A stretch of DNA of 33,508 nt from CAMBDS01 sp964355675 (GTDB lineage: Bacteria > Electryoneota > AABM5-125-24 > Hatepunaeales > Hatepunaeaceae). Below, one piece after another: positions 25,001 through 33,508 of this stretch. The notes beneath the pieces are model-generated. The model was not told the DNA's origin, made no database searches, and saw only the letters and a list, made by a program, of their open reading frames with translations. The stretch covers positions 1 through 33,508 of the forward strand of contig CAYHEC010000034.1 of assembly GCA_964355675.1 (NCBI GenBank), in the 5' to 3' direction. Both the position numbers and the translations under genes were made by a program. Position 1 is the first letter of the stretch. Every line of letters starts with the position of its first letter.

Positions 25001-28000
25001 CCGGGGAGTTGTAACGGCCTATCCAGATATTGTCCCCGTCATGGCCGATACCGTCCCACTCCTGATCGCCTCCGTTGCCGAAGTTCTGCACGGTTCCGGT
25101 CACGCGCCAGTTGTCGGTATCGACTGATACCTGCCAAGCGCGTCCCGGTGTGTTGATCCAAAGCTGTCCATCAGGGTGTTTATCGACCCAGCAAAGGCTA
25201 CGCTGCCATTGACCCTGAATATACTGCTGGTAGTTGTCGCGTGCGATAGTAGCAATTCGGTCACCGCCCGGATTGTACACGTAAATATCGCGGTTGCCGC
25301 CGCCATCACCTACGAGTAGGACTTCAAGTTCAGGACTGGCAGTGACCGAGGTTCCGATGACACCGGGAGTGATAAAGTTGCCAAGATAACGACCACCGAT
25401 ATCATACTTGAGGAGGTAAGCGTTTCCGCCCGTCCAACTGATGGTGTAGAAGACACCGTTCAACCAGGTTGCCCCCATATGTTGGGGTGCTTGCGGCTGC
25501 CATTCCTGCACAACTCGATAGTTATCCGCAGGATCGACAAGCGCCATCCAGTTGGTGCTGTAGCATGTAAGGAACATCAGTTCATTATCCGGGTCCCAAG
25601 CGATACCAGCCTTATAGTTCTGCTGACCGGCGCGATTCCATGTGAAGTGTCCAAGAACATCCCCAGGATTATCGCGTTGCGGACCTGCCTCTACTCCATC
25701 GACACTCCGCAAACTGCGGGCATCCATGTCGCGCCCAGGTTCCTGAATAATTTCGACCTCCGTACGCCAGCGCAAGCGGGCTCCACCGGTGTTTGAGATG
25801 TTAATAACACGCTCGGTAACTTCACCCGATGCAAGGTCCGCCCCAATCTCCAACGGATCGATATCCATAATCGGCGAAGTTGAGGTTCGACCTCGTACCG
25901 CGATTTGGAATTCACGGTTGTTGGGGTCATTGGAAGAAATTGTCACTGTTCCTTCATGCAAGCCGTTTTCTGCCGCATTGAGGATGAACTCGGTGACGGC
26001 TTCTTCCCCGGGCGGGATCTCGAAAGCAGTCGGATCGGCGGAGAAGACCTGATTATCGCAGGTAATGTTATCGATGCTCAGTACCGCTGTTCCATCGTTG
26101 ATCACCGTTATCGGAATTCGGTAAGGACCGCCAGTAAAGAGTTGCGGATACGCGGCGTTCCAGTTGATCATGTCGGGATAACCGATGTCGCCAGCCCATC
26201 TGACGAGAATAATCGGGATGCCGGTGACGTGTAATTGAATGCGGACAACTTCATCGCGGTGAGCCGGGTCATTGGAGAGGAAGTGCATGTCGGCGATATA
26301 GTCGCCTTCGATCAAGTCGGTTGCAGACAAAGTCACGGTAACGTCCATGTCTCCGTCTCCTTGAACTGTTCCCTCTTTCGGAGAGTAACCAATCCAATAG
26401 ACTTCCTCGATGCCGTCATCGACGATCATGTAGTTGGCCGGGCCATATTGTCCTAAGATCAGATTATGACCATCCCAGCCCATCGCGTCCCAAGGCTGAG
26501 GATTCTGTCTGTTCGGGAATTGGAACTGTTGAACTCGGCCCGTAGCCTGCCAGTTATCGGTGTTAACACCGATCTGGAATAGTCCGGCGTCCCAGCCGTT
26601 CACCCAGAGTTGCCCGCCATCATGCTTATCGACCCAGAGGATGCTGTAGCAGTCGCGGTTATCGATGTACTGTCGATAGTTGTCGATCACTCCAACTTCA
26701 CGATTATTGGCCGGATCGAAAACGATCATCCGACTAAGATCGTTGTTATGGGTAAAGAATAAGAGTCCCATCTCCGGGCTGGAGGCTACGCCTCGAACCT
26801 GATAGTTCAGGTTCAATGGATCGAGTCGATTCCCATCGACATCCCAGCGGAACAGAGCATTGTTCCAGAGCTGGACGTCGTAGAAGACTCCATTCAACCA
26901 CGTCGCGGTCATCGGGTTGCCGTTACCGGGGTTATTCCATTGACGGACAACGCGGTAGTTGTCTGCAGGGTCAACGATGGCGAAGATATTCCGGTCGTAA
27001 CCGGTAAGGAAGATAAGGTCATTGTCGAAGTCATAGGCTACGCCTGACTTGTGCTGGTTCTGGCCTTCCCCGCCTTCCCAGGCGAACTGCCCGAGAACTT
27101 CGCCCGGATTGTCTCGCTGAGGACCGGCGAGACCGTCGACACCGCGCAGTGTTCGGTCGGAAGCATCGCGATCAGGTTCGGAGATGATCTCATGTTCGAT
27201 GGTGAAGCGCAACGGTGCATCGCCCGCATTTGCGACGTTTACTATATGCTCCGCTACTTCATCGGTGACGAGTCCATCTTCGATATGATCCGGATTGATG
27301 GCCATGATCGGAGGCAGATCTGCATTTGCATGCATCGAGATCCTAAATTGTCCTTCATCAGGATCGTCAGAGGATATTGTCAGGATCTGATTGTAGTCGC
27401 CTGGATCGTTGGCGGCCGCGTTGAAGGTCACTATCACTTCCCTTGAAGCTTCAGGAGCCAGCATAAAATTGGTCGGTGCGACGCTGAAGTAATTGTGATT
27501 GGAAGTGATATTTTGAACGCGCAGATTTTCGACGCCATTGTTGTTCACAACGATGGTCATCGGATAAGGACCGCCGCTGAAGAGTTCTTCATAAGCTTGA
27601 TTCCAGTCGAGCCGATCCGGGAAACCGAATTCTTCTGGCCATTCGGCGAGAATATCGCTTGCCGCGGTGACATGAACGATGATGTTGATCGCTTCATCTG
27701 CGTTGGCAGGGTCATTGGAGAGGAAGTGGAGATCTGCTTCGTAGTCGCCTTCGATCAGTCCGGTTGCATTGAGTGTAACCACGACATCAGTGTCGGCATT
27801 CTGCGCCAGCACGCCGTCCTTGGGCTCATAGCGAATCCAGCGCATTTCAGTAACGCCGTCATCATAAACTCGCCAGACTTGTTCGCCCCAGTTTCCGCCA
27901 ACCCACATATTTTCGCCATCGTTGGCCATCTCTATGTGAGGGGCGCCGTTGCTCTCGACAGCAAAATTCTGAACTGGTTGACAGTTCCAATTTTCATCGA

Positions 28001-31000
28001 CAAAGACCTCCCAAAGGCGTCCAGACGAATGGCCCCAGAGTTGTCCGTCGGGATGCTCGGCTACCCATTCGATACCATAGACATCCGCATTTTGCCATGC
28101 CTGACGCGGATCAAAGCTGGCAACCTCTTGCTGGTTGTCAATTCTTATGACATGGATTCTACGATCATTGATGCAGTTGATAAAGATATACCCTTGGTCA
28201 AGATCAGAACCCATACCGCCGAGTGCGCCGAAGTTGAAATTGTACGTATCGACACGTTGACCATTGCGGTCGTATGTGAAGACCTGGTTTCCTGCCCATT
28301 GTGAGACCCATAGCTTCTCACCATCCCAGGCCAACGACATCGAATTGACGCCATAAGCGAAGTTTTGAACCACCTGATCATTTGATGGATCAACAGCGAT
28401 TAGTCGGGCATTGCCATAGTCGCAACCCCACATTAATTCGCCGTCGAAAGCCATTCCGCCGAAAGTGTTCCATGGAACATTGATCCTACGAATTAGGTCT
28501 CCAGCGTTATCACGAATCGGTCCGCTCTCGCCATCAACCATGCGCAGAGCGCGTTGATTGTTATCTCGCTCCGGCTCGCGAATGATCTCGAGATCGGTAT
28601 CCCATTCAAGTTGGGCGACGCCTTGATTGGTGATGTTGATCACTGGTTCAGTAACAGCTCCGGTGAACATATCTTCTTCGATAAGACCCGGATCGATCAC
28701 CATAACTGGTGGAGCTGTTGTGCGCCCTTGAACGGAAATACCCATCTCCCCATTGTGAGGATCATTCGAGAAGATTGTCATCACACCTTCATGCAGACCG
28801 TCAGCTTGGGCATTCAGAATGAAGTTAGTGATAACCCGCTCGCCAATGGGAACCTCGAAACTGGCTGGATCGGCTGAGAATGATCCATCATTGCATGTGA
28901 TGTCATCGACTATCAGTACGTCGGTACCTTCATTGCGGATCGTGATCGGAATACGGTAAGGTCCGCCGGTATAGAGTTGTTGGAAGACATTATTCCAGTT
29001 GACCATGTCCGGGAAGCCCGCCGGACCGGGCCATACCGCTTCAATTACTGGCGATCCGGTCACTTCCAGCACAACATTGACGACGTGATCGGGTCCGGCC
29101 GGGTCGTTCGACAGGAAGTGCAGATCAGCTTCGTAGTTACCACCTATGAGGGCGGTTGCATTGAGAATGACGGAGATTTCCATCCCTTCATTCTGGTCAA
29201 GTACACCTTCTTCTGGAGTATAGCGTAGCCAGCGCATCTCATCGACGCCATCGTCGTAAACACGCCAGACTTGTTCGCCCCAGTTACCACCGACCCACAT
29301 ATTTTCGCCGTCATTAGCCATTTCGATGTGGGGAGCGCCGTTGCTCTCCACAGCGAAGTTCTGAACAGCATTACAATTCCAGTTTTCATCAACAAAGACC
29401 TCCCAAAGCCGTCCCGGCGAATGACCCCAGAGCTGTCCATCGGGATGATCCACGACCCACTCAATTCCGTAGACATCGGCGCCTTGCCAAGCTCCGCGAG
29501 GATCGAAACTGGCAACCTCAGCATGATCGCCGATATTGATCACATGGATGCGGCGGTCGTTGATGCAGTTTATATAGACGTAATCCTCCTGATCGGAACC
29601 CAGCCCGCCGAAGACGGCAAAGTTGAGGTTGAACTGGCCAAGCGCGCGGCCTTCGCGGTCGTAAAGGAATATGATGTTGTTCGCCCACTGACTCGCCCAG
29701 AACTTCTCACCATCCCATGCAAGTGACATGGGAGAGCCGTTGATCTGGAAATTGTGAACAACTTGGTCGGTCGCAGGATCGACGGCGATCAAATGTCCGG
29801 TTCCGTAGTCGCTTCCCCACATCAACTCACCATCGAATGCCATACCGCCGTAGGTGTTGTAAGGCACGTTGATCCTGCGGATCAGGTCGCCGGCATTGTC
29901 TCGAGCAGGGCCAGGGTTGCCATCGACGCCTCGCAGGGCTCGTGAATGGCGGTCACGCTCCGGCTCGTTGATGACTTCATGTTCGATAGTAAACCTTAGT
30001 CGAGCCGTACCGTCGTTGGTAACAGAAAGGATATGTTCGGAGATCTCATCGGTTAGCAGTGCATCTTCGATGACATTCGGATCGACATCAAGGATGGGCG
30101 GCAGACTCGCATTGGCATGCAAAGCCATTTCGAATTCCGCCTCGTCAGGGTCGTCTGAAGAGATGACGAGGGTTTGATTGTAATCTCCCGGTCTGTTGGC
30201 CGGGGCATTAAACGTTATCGTCACCTGCCGCGAGGCATCCGGTTGCAGGACGAAATTAGATGGGTTGGCAGAGAAGAACTGTTGATCGATGGAGATGTCG
30301 TCCACATTCAGGTCCGCTGTCCCGTCATTTGTCACCTCGATGACCATATCATAAGGTCCGCCGCTATAGAAGTCGCGGTAGGCACGGTTCCAGTCGAGGA
30401 CGTTCGGGAAGCCATAGTCATCAGGCCACTCTACTGTGACGTCTGGTGCGCCGGTGACTTGCAACACGACATTGACCACCTGATCGGGATTGGCCGGGTC
30501 GTTCGAGAGGAAATGGAGATCAGCTTCGTAATTACCTTCTATCAGCCCGGCGGCATTCAATCCAATGACCATGTTTTGCTGTCGGCCAGCGCTTAGTTGT
30601 CCCTCTGGTGGATCCCACATCAGCCAGAACATTTCGGTAATGCCGTCATCCATGATCTGGTAACTGGGTGAGTTATACCGTCCAATGATGAGATTGTGAG
30701 CATCGTGACCAATACCATCCCACTCTTGATCGCTTCCACTGGCGAGATTTTGCACGGTTGAGGTGACGCGCCAGTTGTCTGTGTCAACACTGACTTCCCA
30801 AGCGCGACCCGGAGTGTTGATCCAGAGTTGACCATCGGGATGCTTATCGATCCAGCAGAGACTGCGTTGCCATTGGCCGCCCGTATATTGCATATAGTTA
30901 TCCCGACCAATCGTGCCGATTCTCTGGCGATCGACATTGTAAACGAAGATGTCGCGGTTGTTATTACCATCGCCAACAAGCAAGACTCCGAGGTCAGGAC

Positions 31001-33508
31001 TGGCCGCAACCGAAGTCGGGACAATGCCCTGCGTATCAAAATTGCCGAGATTATTTCCGTCAATATCCCAGCGATAGAGGAATTGGTTACCGCCGGTCCA
31101 GCCGATGACATAGAATATGCCGTCTAGCCAGGTCGCACCCATCGGGTTGGTGGGCGGTTGCCATTCTCTGACTGTCTGGTAGTTATTGGCTGGATCGACG
31201 ATCGCCATGAAGTTCGTGCTGTAGCATGTCAGTAGCATCATTTCATTATCGGGATCCCAGGCGATACCCGCCTTATATTGCGACTGTTGGGAACGATTCC
31301 AATTAAACTGGCCAATGAGGTCACCAGGATTGTCACGCTGTGGACCGGCTGAACCATCCACCTTACGCAAATCACGGTAATTCTGGTCGCGATCTGGCTC
31401 GGAGATGATCTCGAGATCGGTCTCCCAGATAAGTCGTGCGGAGCCGCGGTTGGTGATTGTCACAACGTTATCTACGCTTCCGCCGGTGAAGAGATCTTCG
31501 TCTATCGAATTGGGTTGGAGGTCCATCTCTGGTGGTGCAGATGTACGACCTCTTACCTCTATCTGGTATTCACCATGGTGCGGATCATCTGAGAAGATCG
31601 TCATCGTTCCCAAATGGAGCCCATTCGCGCGGGCATCGATGATAAAGTCGGTGACTCCTTCTTCGCCAGGAGCCACTTCGAAATTGGCCGGGTCGGCTGA
31701 GAAAAAATCATTATCGCACGAGATATCGTCGATCACCAGAATATCTGTGCCTTCATTCTTCACAGTCACCGGAATCCGGTAGGGTCCGCCGGTAAACAGT
31801 GTTGGGAAGACTCTATTCCAGTTTATGACCGGGAAACCGGCTTGTTCAGGCCATTCTACGGCAATCATCGGTGCGGCGGTAACCTGCAATAACACGTTCA
31901 CTACGAGTGTGGGTGTGGCAGGGTCATTTGAAAGCAGGCGAATTTCGGCTTCATAATCTCCGCCGAAAAGACCTGTCGCATTGAGAGTGACGGTTAGATC
32001 CATCGACGTACCGCCCTCGAGTTCTCCCTCCTTCGGTTCGTAGGCAAGCCAGCGCACTTCAGTAATGCCATCATCATAGACGCGCCAGGCTTGTTCACCC
32101 CAGTTTCCGCCAACCCACATGTTCTCGCCGTCGTTGGCCATTTCGATATGAGGAGCGCCGTTGCTCTCCACCGCGAAGTTTTGAACGGGTTGACAATTCC
32201 AGTTGTCATCCACAAAGACCTCCCAGAGGCGTCCGGATGAATGGCCCCAGAGCTGGCCGTCGGGATGCTCAACGACCCACTCGATTCCATAGACATCAGC
32301 ATTCTGCCAAGCGCCGCGAGGATCAAAGCTGGCGACCTCCTCCTGATTATCGATCCGGATCACGTGAATGCGGCGGTCATTGATGCAGTTCACGAGGATG
32401 TAGCCTCGTTTGAGGTCTGAGCCCATCCCGCCGAGTGCACCGAAGTTGAAATTGTACGTACCGATTCGCTGTCCATTGCGGTCAAATGTGAAAATCTGAT
32501 TACCCGCCCAGGGTGAAACCCAGAATTTTTCACCGTCCCAAGCCAGAGACATGGAGTTGACGCCGTAAGCAAAGTTGGCGACAACCTGATCATTGGTGGG
32601 ATCGACTGCGATGAGTCGGGCGTTACCATAATCACATCCCCACATCAGTTCGCCATCGAAAGCCATACCGCTGGATGTGTTCCAAGGTACGTTGATCCTG
32701 CGGATGAGGTCGCCGGCATTGTCGCGTTGCGGGCCGCTGTTTCCATCGACGCCTCTTAGCGACCGTGAATTGCGATCACGTTCCGGCTCGGAGATGATCT
32801 CATGTTCAACAATGTAACGTAGTTGAGCATTCCCTACATTGGCGACATTCAGGCTGTGTTGTACGATCTCTCCGGTAGTCAGAGCGTCTTCGATCTCGTT
32901 AGGATTAACGACTATAGTTGGAGGCAGTGTCGCGTTCGCATGCAGTGCGACCTCCAATGATGCTTCGTCCGGGTCGTCGGAAAATAAAGTCATGATCTGA
33001 TCGTATTCGCCGGGCGCGTCGGCCGGAGCATTGAACGTCACGATCAAATCGCGCGACTGTCCCGCTTGTAGCGAGAAGTCAGGCGGTGCGGCAGAGAAAA
33101 ATTCATGATCGAAGGCGATATCTTCGACATTCAGATCAGCCGTGCCGTCATTAGTAACCTTAACAGTCATTTCGTATGGACCGCCGCTGTAGAAATCCTG
33201 ATAAGCACGATTCCAATCGATGACCTCCGGGAAGCCATAATCGTCTGACCATTCCAGAGCGATGTCAGGCGCTCCGGTGACATGGAGCAGTATATTGATC
33301 GCCAGGTTGGGATTGGCAGGGTCGTTTGAGAGGAAGTGCATTTCCGCTTCGTAGTTGCCGCCGATCAAGTCCGTAGCGTCGAGAGTGACAAAGACGTCCA
33401 TGTTAGCGCCGCCTTCGAGCGTTCCCTCTCTTGGCTCGTAACCAATCCAATAGATTTCAGTAATGCCGTCATCGACGATCTGATAATTGGGGCTTCCGTA
33501 TTGGCCAA
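21777..33508 (-). CDS. Giant modular exported protein, C-terminal 3,909 residues (5' end beyond the window)
   Basis: The frame is open to the right edge, so the true start and signal peptide are not seen. Six complete modules of 463-490 residues are followed by a distinct C-terminal part. Each module has a propeller-like segment of about 230 residues, beginning with GPxRDNxGDL and ending in VDDGIxEvxWixYxPxEG. A short Ig-like strand set with LSNDP follows. Two ASH/HYDIN-like Ig domains come next, containing GGPYxIPVTVxNxGT and FSADPxxFxV, before the next VDG-GP link. The C-terminal part holds a Rossmann-like domain, a last Ig-like domain, two related beta domains (about 23350-22990 and 22360-22070), a GWNLISINI/GWNIIAYSP repeat between them and a PNPFN sorting domain ending in KVMLVK. 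Likely a secreted or surface adhesin/scaffold; function is not known. Codon use looks like that of its neighbours. Confidence 0.92.
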   Translation of the reverse strand, partial: GQYGSPNYQIVDDGITEIYWIGYEPREGTLEGGANMDVFVTLDATDLIGGNYEAEMHFLSNDPANPNLAINILLHVTGAPDIALEWSDDYGFPEVIDWNRAYQDFYSGGPYEMTVKVTNDGTADLNVEDIAFDHEFFSAAPPDFSLQAGQSRDLIVTFNAPADAPGEYDQIMTLFSDDPDEASLEVALHANATLPPTIVVNPNEIEDALTTGEIVQHSLNVANVGNAQLRYIVEHEIISEPERDRNSRSLRGVDGNSGPQRDNAGDLIRRINVPWNTSSGMAFDGELMWGCDYGNARLIAVDPTNDQVVANFAYGVNSMSLAWDGEKFWVSPWAGNQIFTFDRNGQRIGTYNFNFGALGGMGSDLKRGYILVNCINDRRIHVIRIDNQEEVASFDPRGAWQNADVYGIEWVVEHPDGQLWGHSSGRLWEVFVDDNWNCQPVQNFAVESNGAPHIEMANDGENMWVGGNWGEQAWRVYDDGITEVRWLAYEPKEGELEGGTSMDLTVTLNATGLFGGDYEAEIRLLSNDPATPTLVVNVLLQVTAAPMIAVEWPEQAGFPVINWNRVFPTLFTGGPYRIPVTVKNEGTDILVIDDISCDNDFFSADPANFEVAPGEEGVTDFIIDARANGLHLGTMTIFSDDPHHGEYQIEVRGRTSAPPEMDLQPNSIDEDLFTGGSVDNVVTITNRGSARLIWETDLEIISEPDRDQNYRDLRKVDGSAGPQRDNPGDLIGQFNWNRSQQSQYKAGIAWDPDNEMMLLTCYSTNFMAIVDPANNYQTVREWQPPTNPMGATWLDGIFYVIGWTGGNQFLYRWDIDGNNLGNFDTQGIVPTSVAASPDLGVLLVGDGNNNRDIFVYNVDRQRIGTIGRDNYMQYTGGQWQRSLCWIDKHPDGQLWINTPGRAWEVSVDTDNWRVTSTVQNLASGSDQEWDGIGHDAHNLIIGRYNSPSYQIMDDGITEMFWLMWDPPEGQLSAGRQQNMVIGLNAAGLIEGNYEADLHFLSNDPANPDQVVNVVLQVTGAPDVTVEWPDDYGFPNVLDWNRAYRDFYSGGPYDMVIEVTNDGTADLNVDDISIDQQFFSANPSNFVLQPDASRQVTITFNAPANRPGDYNQTLVISSDDPDEAEFEMALHANASLPPILDVDPNVIEDALLTDEISEHILSVTNDGTARLRFTIEHEVINEPERDRHSRALRGVDGNPGPARDNAGDLIRRINVPYNTYGGMAFDGELMWGSDYGTGHLIAVDPATDQVVHNFQINGSPMSLAWDGEKFWASQWANNIIFLYDREGRALGQFNLNFAVFGGLGSDQEDYVYINCINDRRIHVINIGDHAEVASFDPRGAWQGADVYGIEWVVDHPDGQLWGHSPGRLWEVFVDENWNCNAVQNFAVESNGAPHIEMANDGENMWVGGNWGEQVWRVYDDGVDEMRWLRYTPEEGVLDQNEGMEISVILNATALIGGNYEADLHFLSNDPAGPDHVVNVVLEVTGSPVIEAVWPGPAGFPDMVNWNNVFQQLYTGGPYRIPITIRNEGTDVLIVDDITCNDGSFSADPASFEVPIGERVITNFILNAQADGLHEGVMTIFSNDPHNGEMGISVQGRTTAPPVMVIDPGLIEEDMFTGAVTEPVINITNQGVAQLEWDTDLEIIREPERDNNQRALRMVDGESGPIRDNAGDLIRRINVPWNTFGGMAFDGELMWGCDYGNARLIAVDPSNDQVVQNFAYGVNSMSLAWDGEKLWVSQWAGNQVFTYDRNGQRVDTYNFNFGALGGMGSDLDQGYIFINCINDRRIHVIRIDNQQEVASFDPRQAWQNADVYGIEWVAEHPDGQLWGHSSGRLWEVFVDENWNCQPVQNFAVESNGAPHIEMANDGENMWVGGNWGEQVWRVYDDGVTEMRWIRYEPKDGVLAQNADTDVVVTLNATGLIEGDYEADLHFLSNDPANADEAINIIVHVTAASDILAEWPEEFGFPDRLDWNQAYEELFSGGPYPMTIVVNNNGVENLRVQNITSNHNYFSVAPTNFMLAPEASREVIVTFNAAANDPGDYNQILTISSDDPDEGQFRISMHANADLPPIMAINPDHIEDGLVTDEVAEHIVNVANAGDAPLRFTIEHEIISEPDRDASDRTLRGVDGLAGPQRDNPGEVLGQFAWEGGEGQNQHKSGVAYDFDNDLIFLTGYDRNIFAIVDPADNYRVVRQWNNPGNGNPMTATWLNGVFYDVQLWNNALFRWDVDGNRLDPLNLNYQVRGVASSPEMGLLFFTHNNDLSRMIVFDPANNREVGVIDNYRQYIDNRDCYSILWVDKHDGGQLWVNGWDAGLFQIGVNTDNWQATGRVQQFQFPNRQNPQPWDAMGWDGHNLILGQYGPANYMIVDDGIEEVYWIGYSPKEGTVQGDGDMDVTVTLSATDLIEGDYIADMHFLSNDPAHRDEVVRIQLHVTGIPIILVRWAGDIGYPDMINWNAAYPQLFTGGPYRIPITVINDGTAVLSIDNITCDNQVFSADPTAFEIPPGEEAVTEFILNAAENGLHEGTVTISSNDPNNREFQIAVRGRTSTSPIMDIDPLEIGADLASGEVTERVINISNTGGARLRWRTEVEIIQEPGRDMDARSLRSVDGVEAGPQRDNPGDVLGHFTWNRAGQQNYKAGIAWDPDNELMFLTCYSTNWMALVDPADNYRVVQEWQPQAPQHMGATWLNGVFYTISWTGGNAYLLKYDIGGRYLGNFITPGVIGTSVTASPELEVLLVGDGGGNRDIYVYNPGGDRIATIARDNYQQYIQGQWQRSLCWVDKHPDGQLWINTPGRAWQVSVDTDNWRVTGTVQNFGNGGDQEWDGIGHDGDNIWIGRYNSPEYQIVDDGVQELFWLRWEPELGEIAAGADQDVVVTLNATDLIGGVYEGNIHFLSNDPSHWDVAVNAIINVTGAPVLETEPIAQPMENAPDLLSFETTYVGGVRAIPVTISNVGTEVLVISRVTSSNAAEFNTDADDGITINAREEAIVNLLFHPTDIDDRAGRITFFSDAANLGAGEEAGQFWFDLVGRGQTPPNIVTDPDDDSWIRVGLAVGGDPVNQQLVIRNQGDQGGDDLEWNIIAEEIEPQRDAPNRSLRSVLGNIVGPRRDPPESRYALFKEAGGWGDQMEEMWQQEGVQITQYNSNQFGNAPIEDYQVIWIREFQSDQFNQLWNQNRARFEEWVDAGGVLYQGTATNNWGVAPVSVGDLTRNAQTYSNQGIVEVTNNPDAENYNYLAELCNWQGGEGLSGNSWCHSSFNRGDLGRIDNSDWYQVIARFNENQNLAGIVAYNYGRGYAVITGTTDSHQYANWRQQGMWGWALPKVIWYLDFLANQGPNWLEVNPEDGTLAIGQEENVTLTFDSQRLEPDTNYYADLMIESNDPDQPLVVIHLLLRTGSIDPVHFVNVEETADNHSLLVTGITFDGDPVPAGWEIGAFTPDGVLAGSAVWEDAETGMAAWGANDDHPDYFEGGETINLRLWDNEANEEWEGTPRVEEGDMVWQSNGFTVLAIESFRARTQEVPFRLGWNLISINITPTDQALYNGDPGPEIVPMMAQLRRPNNGDHHLILMKNERGLFYVPSRNFNGIHYWNISEGYQVRLDTAMSARWTGISVGAQADVPIGRGWNIIAYSPDYPLDASRAGGLYVLSPILDRVIIAKDWQGAFMIPSRNFSNMQPWHAGLGYQINVNQETVLNYPVARDQAASIVVDPESQAKGHWADLPSTGANMSILITKVVGVELNASDQVAAFNASGRLIGVGCVTDGQIGVAVWGDDPSTKTVDGLIENEAFTLRLWSAENEAEFELGANVQEGSMTYTTDGFTVIDATVETAIPTEYYLSQNYPNPFNAVTRIAFGLPEATRLTISVFDVAGREVTTLVNGEMKAGHHNVVWSAESLVSGVYIVKMKASNFSAIRKVMLVK
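23560..24206 (-). other. Rossmann-like (GATase1/ThuA-like) domain in the giant protein
   Basis: After a module-style link (SLRSVLGNIVGPRRDPPES) the expected propeller is absent. In its place is a segment with alternating helices and strands: GGWGDQMEEMWQQEGVQI, DYQVIWIREFQSDQ, RFEEWVDAGGVLYQGT and GRGYAVITGTTDSHQYANW. This pattern resembles the class I amidotransferase-like fold found in secreted proteins. No catalytic Cys-His-Glu set is evident, so a structural or binding role is likely. The fold assignment is by pattern only. Confidence 0.55.
24207..25676 (-). repeat. Giant-protein module 6 (propeller type B, following Ig type c)
   Basis: 490 codons. The propeller contains YKAGIAWDPDNELMFL and WIGRYNSPEYQIVDDG. 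It is followed by a third kind of Ig pair (YVGGVRAIPVTISNVGTEVL, DLVGRG), which leads into the terminal, non-propeller part of the protein. Confidence 0.85.
25677..27116 (-). repeat. Giant-protein module 5 (propeller type C, following Ig type b)
   Basis: 480 codons. The propeller is related to type B but distinct (HKSGVAYDFDNDLIFLTGY, ILGQYGPANYMIVDDG, EVYWIGYSPKEG). Its end matches the partial propeller at the right edge (GQYGSPNYQIVDDG), so type C occurs at least twice. It is followed by Ig type b (MINWNAAYPQLFTGGPYRI). Confidence 0.85.
27117..28514 (-). repeat. Giant-protein module 4 (propeller type A, following Ig type a)
   Basis: 466 codons. The propeller is nearly the same as module 1's over long stretches (for example NFAYGVNSMSLAWDGEK). 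It sits after an Ig type b domain, where module 2 has a type B propeller. It is followed by Ig type a (RLDWNQAYEELFSGGPYPM). Confidence 0.85.
28515..29903 (-). repeat. Giant-protein module 3 (propeller type A, following Ig type b)
   Basis: 463 codons. The propeller contains GMAFDGELMWGSDYG and is more diverged from modules 1 and 4 than those are from each other (for example QINGSPMSLAWDG in place of AYGVNSMSLAWDG). It is followed by Ig type b (MVNWNNVFQQLYTGGPYRI). Confidence 0.85.
29904..31337 (-). repeat. Giant-protein module 2 (propeller type B, following Ig type a)
   Basis: 478 codons. The propeller contains YKAGIAWDPDNEMM, QWQRSLCWIDKHPDGQLW and IIGRYNSPSYQIMDDG. It is followed by Ig type a (VLDWNRAYRDFYSGGPYDM). 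Closest to module 6's propeller. Confidence 0.85.
31338..32726 (-). repeat. Giant-protein module 1 (propeller type A, following Ig type b)
   Basis: 463 codons. The propeller begins RDNAGDLIRRINVPWNT and contains GMAFDGELMWGCDYG. It is followed by Ig type b (FPVINWNRVFP, LFTGGPYRIPVTV). It is the nearest relative of module 4's propeller. Confidence 0.85.

Noticed and set aside
24207..32726. 1.4-kb repeats as tandem mobile elements
   Set aside because: All unit lengths are multiples of three, the frame is unbroken and variation follows protein domains, so these are protein modules.

Overview
The window looks like a chromosomal segment of an uncultivated Gram-negative bacterium of the FCB (Fibrobacteres-Chlorobi-Bacteroidetes) superphylum. 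The clues are outer-membrane beta-barrel-like proteins, exported proteins ending in a 'PNPFN' C-terminal domain of the type IX secretion (Por/T9SS sorting) kind, an NtrC-type two-component system, a single-chain glycyl-tRNA synthetase, frequent TTG/GTG starts and many GC-rich intergenic palindromes. Candidate phyla such as KSB1, Zixibacteria or Electryoneota would fit. This is an inference from style; no rRNA gene is present to settle it.

Layout. 1-243 is a palindrome-rich leader with a 73-bp tandem duplication. 244-11847 is a long run of + strand genes with short gaps or overlaps: exported tricorn-like protease, small lipoprotein, nitrilase-family hydrolase, outer-membrane protein, beta-carbonic anhydrase, an MNT nucleotidyltransferase/HEPN pair, glycyl-tRNA synthetase, small membrane protein, methyltransferase, acyltransferase-3 and alanine racemase. 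11848-12167 holds two palindromic elements and no gene. 12168-15295 encodes an exported M14 metallocarboxypeptidase with a PNPFN tail and a small outer-membrane-type protein. 15296-15736 is a nested palindrome island without genes. 15737-19776 is an apparent operon: DUF4097-type exported protein, sensor histidine kinase and sigma-54-dependent response regulator. It is followed by a well-marked promoter, an initiator tRNA gene (fMet) and a terminator.

The right half, 20102-33508, reads on the - strand. It contains an exported seven-repeat propeller protein with a PNPFN tail, an orphan remnant of another C-terminal sorting domain, and the C-terminal 3,909 residues of a giant exported protein that runs off the right edge. 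The giant protein consists of about 1.4-kb modules. Each module has a propeller-like segment followed by Ig-like (ASH/HYDIN-type) domains, and the chain ends in a Rossmann-like domain, two copies of an approximately 115-residue beta domain, and a PNPFN sorting domain.

How it fits together. The left half mixes housekeeping functions (translation, cell-wall D-alanine, CO2/bicarbonate) with exported proteolysis (tricorn-like and M14 enzymes). The right half is dedicated to secreted or surface multidomain proteins. The most unusual features are: the two-type alternation and apparent propeller shuffling inside the giant protein; the orphan sorting domain, which looks like a deletion or recombination scar; palindromic elements whose arms differ between families but whose spacer is always 24 nt; and one palindrome that lies in frame within the signal-peptide region of a lipoprotein gene.
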